This document shows positions 1-9,291 of a stretch of 64,000 bases of DNA, piece after piece (the first letter of the stretch is position 1; every line of letters starts with the position of its first letter). The DNA is from Bifiguratus adelaidae. Its lineage: Eukaryota > Mucoromycota > Endogonomycetes > Endogonales. The translations under genes were made by a program, and so were the position numbers. The notes under the pieces were generated by a model. The model had not been told where the DNA came from, searched no databases, and saw nothing but the letters and a program-made list of their open reading frames with translations. The stretch is taken from assembly GCA_002261195.1 (NCBI GenBank), contig MVBO01000010.1, positions 124,001-188,000 on the forward strand, written 5' to 3'.

Positions 1-50
1 AATGAAGGCTGATTAGCAAATCATCTCGATGTAGAGGTAATGACACTCAC

Positions 51-540
51 ATCCACCCTTATCGGACTTTGCCGCTTCCTCATAGGTTGTCGGATTCCAA
101 TCCTTCTCTGTGTACGTGTAACCTGGACGAGTGCCCTTGTCGAAATCAAGAATAGCGGCAAAGGATGATGTGAGGATTAGGCGCTTGATGGACTTCTCCT
201 TGCCACACGCCGATAGAACATTCTTGGTTCCTTTGATGGCGGGAATCAGCATATCCTTTTCATTATTTTTGATATCCGTGAAGAAGGGTGAAGCAACGTG
301 AATGACATAATCAACACCCTTGACGGCTTCGTCAAAGCAGTTGTCGGAAGCAATATCTTGAACGTCAACAAATGATTCAATTTGAGCAGCATACTTTGAA
401 AAGTCCTTCTTTAGCTCGTCAGCCTTTTCCTTGGATCTAGCCGTACCGCGAACACGGTATCCTTTCTCGAGCAATTCTCGAAAGACATGAGCACCGAGGA
501 ATCCTGTGGGGCTAGTGACGAGTACGAGTTTTCCAGACAT
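51..540 (-). CDS. NAD-dependent epimerase/dihydroflavonol-reductase-like protein, first exon only
   Basis: Extended short-chain dehydrogenase (NAD(P)-binding Rossmann fold; acts on a hydroxyl/keto group of an unknown small substrate). The start is the ATG at 540, where MSGKLVLVTSPTGFLGAHVF begins; an upstream in-frame ATG at 585 lies within a TATA-like stretch (575-582) and is less likely. Then comes YRVRGTARS, the usual NADPH-selecting second strand, YVIHVASPF, and the LTSSFAAI strand with the catalytic Ser. The exon ends at 51 before a GTGAGT donor at 50-45, so the YxxxK active site and C-terminus lie left of the window. Oddity: the first Gly of the usual TGATGFIG loop is replaced, giving TSPTGFLG, though the two later Gly remain. 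A decayed paralogue lies directly upstream. Confidence 0.8.
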
Positions 541-1012
541 GTCGAGCAATATGTTAGACAGGTCTTTGGGGTGCTTTATATACATGGGTGATTACAAATG
601 CAGTCCCAATGACAAAACTTTCCGTCGTCCTTTATGTACAATGCATTATTAATCTCATATACCGACCCGCATGTACATGGCATGTGCAGTATCTTTCTTT
701 TCACAGATGTCTAAGGGTTCTTGACTTTAAGTCAGATCGACCATCCTTGCATTTAAGAATGCATGTACTTCTACTTTGTGAGGCAATGACATCACTTGTT
801 GCGCTGTCCTTGCACAGAAGAACGAGTCAGCGTGAACGTCATCGGCCAACGCCAAAGACCGATTTTCTGGGTGCTTTTCCTTTTTGGGTTGATAAATAAG
901 TCCATCTCCACTAACTACATTTGGGTATGTGTTGACAAGACGACGTAGCTGTCAACAGGCCGAGAATCTCTTATCGACGATTGGATGGCACGTGAAGGTT
1001 CCTGGCATGCTT
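541..1012. other. Intergenic region, promoter side of the epimerase gene
   Basis: No credible gene. The TATA-like element (TATATAAA read on the minus strand) at 575-582 sits about 35 nt upstream of the epimerase ATG. A short open frame on the plus strand here shows no recognisable protein features. Confidence 0.5.
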
Positions 1013-2007
1013 TCATGTTTGGTGTATGATTCGAGCTTGGTACGAAAGCGCTTTGAGTCGCCATAACTGCTCTACCGCCTCTCTGATGCATTCATCTAAT
1101 GTGCGGTAAGGACGGTCAAGAAGTTGAGCGGTTCTCGATCCATCGACATCATAGCAGTCGAGTTTGGCGCCGTACTCTGGTACATGTACGGCGATATAAG
1201 GATAGTAGACCTTTGCGATTTGTGCGACTTGCCCATAGTCAAAATAGCCAGGGGAGACGAGAAAACAGCGTTTGATATCTACGTACATCCTCACGGACCT
1301 TGAAGGAGTGTCTGCTCAGCTTATAGCTGACGCTCAAATTCCACGTGTATCAGGACCAAATATCATAGGCATACACATAGTTGCAATGTCAAACCTGGGC
1401 TCTTTCTGTTCCAAAGAGCCCCACGTCGTCTTTTCCGCGAGCTCCATGGACGCACAATAAACAGCTAAGGGCAAGTCAACGAGAGCCTCTTACGCATCAA
1501 GTCTTTGCACGCTTAAGGACAGGACTATCCGACTTGGCAGCTTCTTCATAGATCGTTAGGTTCCAGTCCTGAACAGTGTAAGTATAGCCTGGTGGCATTA
1601 CTTTGCTCAGATCGAATATGGCGGCGCATGACGATGTGATAATAATAAGATTGACGCTCGTCTCTTTGGATGCTGCCTCCGAGATATTAAGGGTACTTTG
1701 ATGGCAAGATCTAGAATGTCCTTGGCACTATCCTTAATGTTGGTGGTATAGGGTGACATGCAGGACGTCGTGCGCGCCACTGACCGCGTCGCCAAACACT
1801 GGTCTCGAACGATATCCGGAACGTTGTGTAAAAAGCATCGATCTGAGAGGAGTACTTGTCCAGATCTATTTTGTAACTGCTTGGCCTTCTCGGTTGAACG
1901 CACTGTGCCGCGAACACGATAACCTTGGTCCAAAGAGAGTGCGAAATATTTCGGCTCCCAGAAACCAGGTGGGGTCCGTAACCAAAATAAGGTTGCTAGC
2001 GCATTGT
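1013..2007 (-). pseudogene. Decayed paralogue of the epimerase/reductase gene
   Basis: On the minus strand, fragments of a second epimerase follow one another in the right order but in different frames. They are an N-terminal VTDPTWFLGAEIF-like piece near 1990-1950, YRVRGTVRS near 1925, TTNIKDSAKDILDLAIK near 1740, YEEAAKSDSPV near 1540, YCASMELAEK near 1450, and a clean C-terminal exon (VSPGYFDYGQVAQIAKVYYP) ending at 1013. The catalytic YxxxK is changed to YCASM, so the lysine is lost. Stops and frame changes between the pieces cannot all be removed by short introns. It looks like a tandem duplicate of the neighbouring gene that has lost function. The C-terminal piece is still well preserved, suggesting recent decay. 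Confidence 0.7.
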
Positions 2008-2376
2008 GAATAAAGAAGCAGGTTTTGAGAGGTGCGAGTTTATATCAGTGGGCGTAGGATACTCAACATCATCATGATAGGGGCTCCCGAAAATTTACAA
2101 AATGTCGGCCTTGACTGGTATAGTGGACGCGGTGATATCAGGACCTTTCATTTGATCTGTGAAACCGTGGCGTGCTACATGGATGAAGATACCGCACAAG
2201 CAAGACTTGTGAGTCCTGAACACGTTGTGGTTATTATAGGGGCTGGTTGAAAAGCAATTGGTTTTTGGTTGTTTGGGAGCAAGATAGGCTTGCATGACAA
2301 TTATACAAACTATTGTACAGGTGGATGGTTCTATTGAGACAATTTTTTGCTTCTTGCGTCACAAGTCTGGGTGTGA
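2008..2376. other. Intergenic region
   Basis: Between the decayed epimerase and the first PPxY gene. I see no coding signal or repeat beyond short random open frames. Confidence 0.4.
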
Positions 2377-2904
2377 TTATAGTTCGTAAGGGGGTGGAGC
2401 GTCATCATGAGGTTCTCCAAGGCGGCTGTTTTGAGCTTCAATTTCCTTGGCGTTCGGTGATCGTTGGACAGGTGCTTGGACAGGAGGAGGTGGATATACA
2501 GGTTGTGGTGGTGGAATTATGCCATTCATTGGCGTAGCTTGGACAACATATGACTGAGTGTTAAGAGGTTGATTGATACGAGCAGGATAATCTGGTCCTT
2601 GTACACCATGGACTCCACCAAGACCATAGAATTGACCGCCTGTATGATGGGCGCAGTGTCCGTGACGGTGTGCGCGTCGATTGTATCGCTCTTCTAGCCT
2701 TTCCAACTTGCGCTCATATCTCTTTTGGTCCCGTCGTTCTCGGCGGCAGAGTTCGTGGTCCGAGTGATACCCTCTTTCGGGGAATATGCCGCCTATAGGA
2801 CCCGTTCGGTGGCCGTAAGGATCTTCTTCCACAACAGGTTCTTGTGGAACAGGGCCTTCAATCTGGTGATAGGCAGCCTTGAGTACGTCACGAAAAATGC
2901 CCAT
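2377..2904 (-). CDS. PPxY-array gene A: small His/Tyr/Pro-rich protein ending in APPPYEL
   Basis: Single-exon protein of 175 residues, function unknown. The start at 2904 (MGIFRDVLK) is chosen because three neighbours begin with the same MG[I/L] pattern; an upstream in-frame ATG is ignored. The middle holds a charged, Arg/Glu-rich segment likely to form a helix (residues ~50-75) and an HRHGHCAHH stretch. Then follow a Pro-rich part with PPPQPVYPPPPVQAP and the C-terminus DDAPPPYEL. PPxY motifs are known ligands of WW domains, including those of Nedd4/Rsp5 ubiquitin ligases; binding here is inferred. A TATA-like TATATAA lies at 3015-3021, about 110 nt upstream. It is the most diverged copy and lacks the SVTxxE motif seen in copies B, C and D. 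Confidence 0.7.
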   Translation of the reverse strand: MGIFRDVLKAAYHQIEGPVPQEPVVEEDPYGHRTGPIGGIFPERGYHSDHELCRRERRDQKRYERKLERLEERYNRRAHRHGHCAHHTGGQFYGLGGVHGVQGPDYPARINQPLNTQSYVVQATPMNGIIPPPQPVYPPPPVQAPVQRSPNAKEIEAQNSRLGEPHDDAPPPYEL

Positions 2905-3509
2905 GGTGTGCAAAAGGTCGAAAGTTGGGTGCAAACTGGATAGGATGTGAAGGAATACGCTACAGGTGGTGAATATGAAGTATTGATGATGTTGCAAAGT
3001 AAATGACCCGCCAGTTATATACCCTTGCATGCTAGGTATCGTGTGGCTCAGGTTTGCGCAATTTCGGAGTGCCTTGCGCGTGGAATTTGGCGTGCAGTAG
3101 CCGCGCCGAACAGGTACTATTCCAAATTTGGTTATCACCCCCTGGTTGGGGGCGGGCTTGGAAAGGCGGCGCAGACAGAAGATCCCTGACTTTGGGCACG
3201 GTAAATACCGCAATTGTTCGCGAGTTTGCGCCTGTCCATTGTGGTACGGGCAGGAGTACTGAAGTACATTTGAGCCAATCAGCGACAGGTGCTTGCTAAG
3301 GACGACGTTTCTTTTGGCAAGCTACTGCATGTCGATTCTCGCTTACAGGTTGCAATCTCTCTGAAGATGGAAGGTAGACACGAGATCTCGAGGTGTCTCG
3401 TATGCAGCCCACCGTAATTTTCCTTTTCAGTCAATGCTCTTCGTGCGAATACGTGTGATTTGGTGTCAGTATGTACAATCTATGGCATCTATGCTCTATT
3501 AGCATCCAT
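2905..3509. promoter_or_regulatory. Promoter of PPxY gene A and 3' region of gene B
   Basis: Contains the TATA-like element 3015-3021 (minus strand) and a CCAATCAG box at 3275-3282. No coding feature is supported. Confidence 0.45.
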
Positions 3510-3980
3510 CTAGCGGCTGTACGGGGGAGGCGCGTCGAAGGAAGCGTCCTCTAGCTCTGATTCTGCGTCTTCTTGCTTGCAAGTCGAGCGTGTCACGTTA
3601 TTCGACGGAGCGTTCTCGGCAGCTACAGGCACGGCGACGGAACTTTGTTCGCGATGCGTGTCCTGATGATTATCACGGCGAACATTGTTTTCTCTCTCAT
3701 CAGCAAAGAAGAATGAGCTCCAAAATGTGATAGCATCTTGGTGAAACGTGTAGCCATAACCATAGATGTCGTACGGATCATACACAGGGCAATGATACGC
3801 GCCATATCTAGCCGCATGGCGATAAGGAGATTGCCGCCAACGTTGGTCGTAGGTTTTGATGGCGCGAGCGAATTTGGCCTTTGTAGATGTGGGTTGATCC
3901 ATACGTTGAGTACCTTGATCCTTTCGATGGGATTTCACTTCGTCAACAGTAACGGATGCGAGAAGTCCCAAAATGCCCAT
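3510..3980 (-). CDS. PPxY-array gene B: small Tyr-rich protein ending in APPPYSR
   Basis: Single-exon protein of 156 residues, function unknown. It begins MGILGLLASVTVDEVKSHRK; the SVT-x2-E-[VI]-x-S-[HR] block recurs in copies C and D. The middle is Tyr/Asp/Gly-rich (CPVYDPYDIYGYGY), followed by AITFWSSFFFADERENN, which aligns with the same region of copy C. It ends SFDAPPPYSR, a PPxY motif five residues from the C-terminus. A strong TATA box (4050-4057, read TATATAAA on the minus strand) lies 70 nt upstream, suggesting an inducible or strongly expressed gene. No signal peptide or membrane segment is evident. Confidence 0.75.
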   Translation of the reverse strand: MGILGLLASVTVDEVKSHRKDQGTQRMDQPTSTKAKFARAIKTYDQRWRQSPYRHAARYGAYHCPVYDPYDIYGYGYTFHQDAITFWSSFFFADERENNVRRDNHQDTHREQSSVAVPVAAENAPSNNVTRSTCKQEDAESELEDASFDAPPPYSR

Positions 3981-4570
3981 GATCTACAGTATGGGCGATC
4001 TGAACTCGAGCGAACTTAAGCACGCAGATGATCTGGGCCGTCACCATGCTTTATATATCGCACTACGATTGCCAAGCTCGCCAAACGCAAAGCCGACGTT
4101 CCGAAAACAGTAAATCGTCGGTGCAAAGCAACAATGGGTTAGGTTTGAGACTCGAGCCAATTAGAAGGCAATTGACCCCGGATAATGGGACGCTGGGCTT
4201 TGATCCTGCATGTAGACTGATTGGTTTAACTAGAGGCCACACGTTCGCCTCCATGCTGGTTTGGCTCACCGTACGAATATGGCAAATCTCGCGCTGCCAG
4301 GTTCGCGCTCCACGCTACTAACATGATCCTGCGGGAGGGACACATCAATTGAAGCAGCAGGGGTGATCGATGGTGAGTCTCCATGAGCTATGTGTCTCAT
4401 GTTGTTTCGTGTAGCTTCGCATGGAGGGGGATAACAACTTCCCGTATAAAGCCATATGGGTTCAAAAACAGGAGTAGATTGGATTCTTTGAAGGACATTA
4501 TTGTGTGGTATAATGTATTCTACTATGTACAGTCTCGGCAATACTCAATGCACGTCGTTTACATGGACAC
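3981..4570. promoter_or_regulatory. Promoter of PPxY gene B and 3' region of gene C
   Basis: TATA box at 4050-4057 for gene B. The rest has no coding signal; short open frames on both strands lack any similarity to the array proteins. Confidence 0.45.
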
Positions 4571-4928
4571 TCAGCGAGTGTACGGAGGTGGCGCTTCGAG
4601 GTCCACACACCTTTCGCTTCTCGTATTAGGTTGGCATGCGGCTTGATATGATGGAGGGATAGTCGGGGTCGCGACCTGCACCCTCGTGGTTACATTCTCA
4701 TGCTCTTCGATGAACAAGGAGTTCCAAATGGCAACTGGATCGGGATTGTAGCAACCGTACAACTCACTATCCCAATATAAAGGATAGCCATACAAGGCGT
4801 ACATGTTTGCATCCCGATTAAGGCGACGTTGACGACGTTGGTTGAGAATCTGAGTCTTCTGTAGGTTGGGTCTTTCGAGATTTGATCTCTTTGGCCGTAA
4901 CAGATATAGCAAACTTCAGGAGTCCCAT
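4571..4928 (-). pseudogene. PPxY-array gene C: copy ending in APPPYTR, reading frame disturbed
   Basis: Homologue of gene B. From the ATG at 4928 the frame reads MGLLKFAISVTAKEIKSRK and on to a stop after about 36 codons. A frame offset by one base then carries the remaining family features: MYALYGYPLYWDSELYGCY, AIWNSLFIEEHENV and the end DLEAPPPYTR at 4571. Both halves align with gene B (SVTVDEVKSH; AITFWSSFFFADERENN; DAPPPYSR), so they are one gene with a one-base frame change near the end of the N-terminal frame. I find no GT-AG intron that would join them. Either the gene is recently broken or the assembly has a base error here. A TATA-like AATAAAG (5001-5007) sits about 73 nt upstream. 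Confidence 0.65.
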
Positions 4929-5575
4929 GGCTGCTGCCGCACTATTAGTGAAATGCACAAGCCAAGATTTGTACTACAAACAAATTTACGGGTCAGCTCT
5001 CTTTATTCCAGATTTGCATATGGTAACTTCAGCGCCCCGGATTCTGACCATCAAGAGTTAAACTTCCATTTCCAGAAAGTTGAATTCTGGGTTAGGCGGA
5101 GATCCACCAATCAACAGCAAATGTAAAGAGCGTGATAGCGGTCTCTAATCCTGCAAGAGCAATGATTGGATGGTCGAGAAAACCACTATTTTGAGAATAG
5201 CGCTGTTTTGCCCTGAATTTCTCACACCGTGGGAATTACCTTGCCTTACCTTACCTCAGATATACCGCTAAATTATACTCTTCACCACACAGACGTTGGG
5301 AGGTTTGAAAGAGCCGTGACGGATTGTTGGTTAAGTAATCCACTAATTCCTCGCATATAACCTCAGCGAATTAGCTTGGACCTCTACTCTACGCTGTCCG
5401 AACGTTGTCAATACTGGAAAAGATAACAAGTATAATTCACCCAGCTGCGAAACAGCAAGCGCCAAGATCTCAAAAGTAATATTCGGAGTGCGAATTCTGA
5501 CCTATATTTCGATTTATAGGGTTGAGTGTTTGTACAATGCTTTGCTGCTTTATACTCTATCATGCATGCAAAAGT
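4929..5575. promoter_or_regulatory. Promoter of PPxY gene C and 3' region of gene D
   Basis: The TATA-like element of gene C is at 5001-5007. The rest is non-coding as far as can be seen, with no further recognisable PPPY-coding remnant on the minus strand. Confidence 0.4.
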
Positions 5576-6112
5576 CTATCCGAAGTACGCCCGAGGAGCG
5601 TCGCTGTATGTAGCATCGATATGGCCTCCAAGTTCAACTTGGTTGCCCCTTTGACTTAATGCAATACTTGATGTCGAGTTATAAACATTTGCTGCTGGTG
5701 CAGATGTCGCAATTGAGGTTGCTTGCTCAGGATGAGATCGTGGGATAGCACGACCGCCATGAAGTTGATGTGGGCTGTTCACGAAGATTGAGGGCCCCAA
5801 GTCGACGGGGTCAATGAATCCATATACGTGGTCATATCGACTGTGACGGCCTTGTCCATGCCCATATCCATAAGCATTGAAATTATAGACGTTGTGAAGT
5901 TCGCATTCCGGTCCGCGACCGAACATTGCCCCGAAGCGCTCACGGTAGTCTTCACGTCGTGGATCGTAATCGCTGACAGGATGAGAGCACGTGCCGCCGC
6001 CAGGTGATATTGACAATTTTCGCATATCCGCCTCAATGGCAACGCTCTTGATCCTGCGATGAGACGAGACTTCGTCGGCAGTGACTGACGTGATAGATCG
6101 TTTGATGCCCAT
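5576..6112 (-). CDS. PPxY-array gene D: copy with degenerate C-terminal motif (APRA-Y)
   Basis: Single exon, 178 residues, function unknown. The start at 6112 gives MGIKRSITSVTADEVSSHRR, matching copies B and C; residues MGIKRS also fit an N-myristoylation pattern (Gly2, Ser6), which the other copies do not. The middle is rich in Gly, His and Tyr (NAYGYGHGQGRHSRYDHVYG). The C-terminus is SDAPRAYFG: the position of PPPY is kept but the two central prolines are gone, so WW binding is probably lost or altered. A TATA element (6180-6185) lies 68 nt upstream, as in gene B. Copy D is the last member of the array and is divergent from the hexosaminidase gene. Confidence 0.7.
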   Translation of the reverse strand: MGIKRSITSVTADEVSSHRRIKSVAIEADMRKLSISPGGGTCSHPVSDYDPRREDYRERFGAMFGRGPECELHNVYNFNAYGYGHGQGRHSRYDHVYGFIDPVDLGPSIFVNSPHQLHGGRAIPRSHPEQATSIATSAPAANVYNSTSSIALSQRGNQVELGGHIDATYSDAPRAYFG

Positions 6113-6605
6113 AATTGCAAGCGTACTTTGAATGAAGGATCGAATTGTAATAGTTTGCAATCATGCTGCGATGCGTGGCTTTATACGTTTTGGCATCATA
6201 GACGCGCTGGCTCAAGGGCCACATGGAACGCTGCTTCTACTCAAACCTCGTGGGTGAGACAGCCAATCGGCGAATTCATTCACATGCGTTAGGGGAAATA
6301 GCACCATGTTGTGACTGACCAAAATAAGAGGACTTCTGTATTAAGCTGTGGCTAGGCTTCCTGCAAATGGCTTGATTGGATACAGCCCATTTGAGGCTGA
6401 TACGCCCACATTGTCGAGGACCGAATCCCCGTGCGAGTGCCGAATAAGGAAACTTGCTCGAAATGGACCGTGTAACGCCAGTAACTGAACGCGCCCTCTA
6501 TTGCCCAGTTCCGTGGAAGCTAGCGTTATCCATCTCCATGCGCTGCCACGGTGTAAGGAGAGATAACGGGATTAAATACTAACATCGGTCTCTTGTTGCC
6601 TAAAC
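6113..6605. promoter_or_regulatory. Divergent promoter region between PPxY gene D and the hexosaminidase gene
   Basis: About 490 nt. The TATA element of gene D is at 6180-6185; AGCCAATCGG, a CCAAT-type box, lies near 6260. I see nothing coding. Confidence 0.5.
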
Positions 6606-9176
6606 ATGTTGTGGGCTAAAGTCGCGGCCGTAGCATTGTGCCTCTGGCAGGTGAACGCAGAGGTGTCTTTGCCCCAGATCCCTTCCTTAACATCCTTTTC
6701 GTTCGCTTCAAGCGCGCACACACCTGGATTTGAGCTATCCAGCAGTACTCAAATTGTGGTAGATCGGTCCACCGCCGGCTCTCGGTTGAACGCTCAGTCT
6801 CCTTCATTGCTCGAATTTGCTGAAACGTTCCGAGATGATTTGGCAGACATCACTGGCCAGTCTAAAGTTCGTGTTGTGATTGGCAAGATATCAAAGCAGG
6901 ATCGCAACATCATCTACCTTACTATCGGCAACGAAGGAAAGTACAAGTACAACAATGGCCAAACATGTCCTGAAGCTTATGAGCTCGATATCAATGAAGC
7001 AATGCCGGATGTGATCACTGTCACTGGCTCCTCTGCACTCGGTACATTCTGGGGCACACGGAGTCTATTGCAGCAAATAGCATTGCATCAGACATCGTCG
7101 CATGGACCTGGTGTTGTCCTTCCTGCCGGCCACGGTATTGATGTGCCTGGATGGGAAGTTCGGGGATTCATGTGAGTGGATGAGGGCCGGTGAGTTTAAG
7201 TTATGCTGATCTGATGATCTAGGTTGGACGCCGGGCGTCATTGGTTCGACACAGGGTTTCTAAGTGACTTGTGTACCTACGCATCCTTTTGGAAGATTAA
7301 TGAGTTCCATGTTCATGCCATGGACAACTTATGGAGTCCGGCATGGCTTTATGGACCCAATGCGTAGGTGTTCCCTGCGTACTAATCCACGTTATTTACA
7401 TCCTCGTGCAGGAATTGGCGTGAGGAGTATTCTGGCTTCAGATTCCGTCCACCGCCAGGATCACCCTTCGAAGGGTTAGTTCACTTCATGAACGAGACTT
7501 GGACCCGTAGTGAATTTGAAGACTTTGAAGCGACTTGCGCTAAACGTGGCGTCACTGTCATTCCCGAAATCGAATCACCCGGGCACGCCTTGGCTGTGTC
7601 TCAGTGGAAGCCAGAATTGATGATTGCCGGCAGTCCCGTAAGTTGGATAAAAATCTCCCTTGGCTGCCCACTAATGGTAGTTGGGATAGGATTCGCTTAA
7701 TATTTCGCAACCCGACATGATCCCAACCATCAAGTCCATTTGGAAAGAGTTCCTTCCCTGGTTTACCAGCAAAGAAGTCCACATTGGAGCAGATGAATAT
7801 CCTTCCAATTTGGCAAACGACTACATTCGCTTCGTCAACACAATGGCTGATTACATTTTTCAAGAGTCAGGAAAGGTACGGGTTTCAGCAGCGAGTTTCT
7901 GCATGCTAAGCTCCAATGTGCAGAGGATCCGTATTTGGGGCACTCTCGAGCCCAGTAAGACTATGGAGGTTTCCAAGAACATCACAATTCAACATTGGGA
8001 CTTTCCCAGCGACGACTTGCCAGTGCAGCTTATGGCTAAGGGGTACCATGTCATTGTAAGTGGACCCAGCAATCGCATTGAATAGCAACTTATAGTTCCT
8101 TCAGAATTCTGAACAAGCCTTTCTCTACTTGGATGGGAAATCGGTAAGTCCATCAAATAGAGCGGTAGAACAGCAGAGACTTATACTCGGCAGCCTGGAG
8201 AGACGTCTTTTCCCCAAGAATTAAACCAGACATTGATGTGGACGGGTGCTCCTGGAGGGGCAGGATGGGCACCCAACATCTTCACGACCAACGATCCAAG
8301 CAACAACTCGGCGGTTGATGAACCATTTCTTCGTGGTGCCATCATGGTAGGTTGATTTGACGAGGCTGCTTGCCCTTCGATACTTAAAAACTTTCATAGC
8401 CGCTTTGGAGCGATTGGGGAAACAATGCTACCACTCGCCTGGAGGTCTACTATTCGTTTGCAAAGAGTCTCGCCACCTTGGGTCTTAAGACGTGGTCGGG
8501 ATCCGGTGAAGGCACGCTAGCTCGCGATCAATTCGAGCAAATCTACCCACTGTTGAACGCCGTGGCTCCTTGTCAGAACCTCAACCGAGTGGTCCCGAGC
8601 AAAGGCAAGACTGTGGTCGAATACGACTTTGGCAAAGCCAATCGGCATGGTTTGCCCGATCAAAGTGGCAACCATTACAATGCCCAACTTCACAATGTCG
8701 CTACGTCGAAATCGTTCGGTGTCTTTAAAGGTACATCCAATAGCTATGCGACCACACCTCTTAATTCTATGGGTCCACCGTATACTATGTCGTTCAAGGT
8801 CAATCCGGCAAGCGGTGAGGGTACGCTATTCTCTGGCATTGATTCGATCCTTCTTGCGGCCGACTTGACCTGGAACGTCACCGGCCAATTGTACACTCTC
8901 AACTACAGCTTGCCCATCAATAAGGTAAAACCTGCAGGACGAATCAATTAACATTGACACCATTTTCAGGTGACTCAAGTAGAGATCCATGCCACACGCG
9001 AGCAGACATGGGCTTACATCAATGGCGAGAAGACGCCCAGATACTGGTACACGTACCTTGAAATTTGGGGTGATTACATTCAGCAAGCCAACATGTCCTT
9101 TGCTGCGCCCATACAAACAATTGGAGCTGGCTTTAAGGGCATGATTGGTGATATTGTCTTGACGCAGGGCGCATAG
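6606..9176 (+). CDS. Secreted GH20 beta-hexosaminidase with C-terminal LamG-like domain
   Basis: Hydrolyses terminal N-acetylhexosamine from chitin oligomers or glycans; secreted. Nine exons: 6606..7171, 7223..7363, 7412..7637, 7690..7875, 7924..8055, 8105..8143, 8194..8346, 8400..8924, 8970..9176 (724 residues). An N-terminal signal peptide (WAKVAAVALCLWQVNA) is followed by the GH20 N-terminal alpha/beta domain. The catalytic barrel starts at VRGFMLDAGRHWFD and has EFHVHAMDNLW and VIPEIESPGHA. The catalytic Asp-Glu pair is in HIGADEYPSN; most family members have HxGGDE, so one Gly is Ala. After about residue 500 comes a sandwich-like part (EYDFGKANRHGLPDQSGNHY) resembling a laminin-G/concanavalin fold. 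The PRP17 gene converges on it from the right, with 115 nt between stops. Confidence 0.88.
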
Positions 9177-9291
9177 ACGGGTAGACTCATAATGTAGTCA
9201 AGATTGATCCAGAAGAGTCAAGTTGCAGACGTTTCATTAGATACTGTACAATGAGTAAGTGGTTCCTCTAGCGCCAGGTAAAAGCAGTAGT

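Larger units (their letters stand above)
3015..6185 (-). promoter_or_regulatory. TATA-like elements of the PPxY array
   Basis: Read on the minus strand: TATATAA at 3015-3021 (gene A, ~110 nt before its ATG), TATATAAA at 4050-4057 (gene B, 70 nt), AATAAAG at 5001-5007 (gene C, 73 nt, weaker) and TATAAA at 6180-6185 (gene D, 68 nt). The near-equal spacing in B, C and D suggests duplication of whole transcription units including the core promoter. Confidence 0.55.

Noticed and set aside
4790-4830. Programmed ribosomal frameshifting in PPxY copy C
   Set aside because: No slippery heptamer or stem-loop is apparent, and copies A, B and D need no shift.
2377-6112. PPxY motifs as viral late-budding domains, hinting at a viral relic
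   Set aside because: No capsid, protease, polymerase or repeat ends nearby; the motif is at the extreme C-terminus of small proteins, fitting a cellular WW-ligand better.
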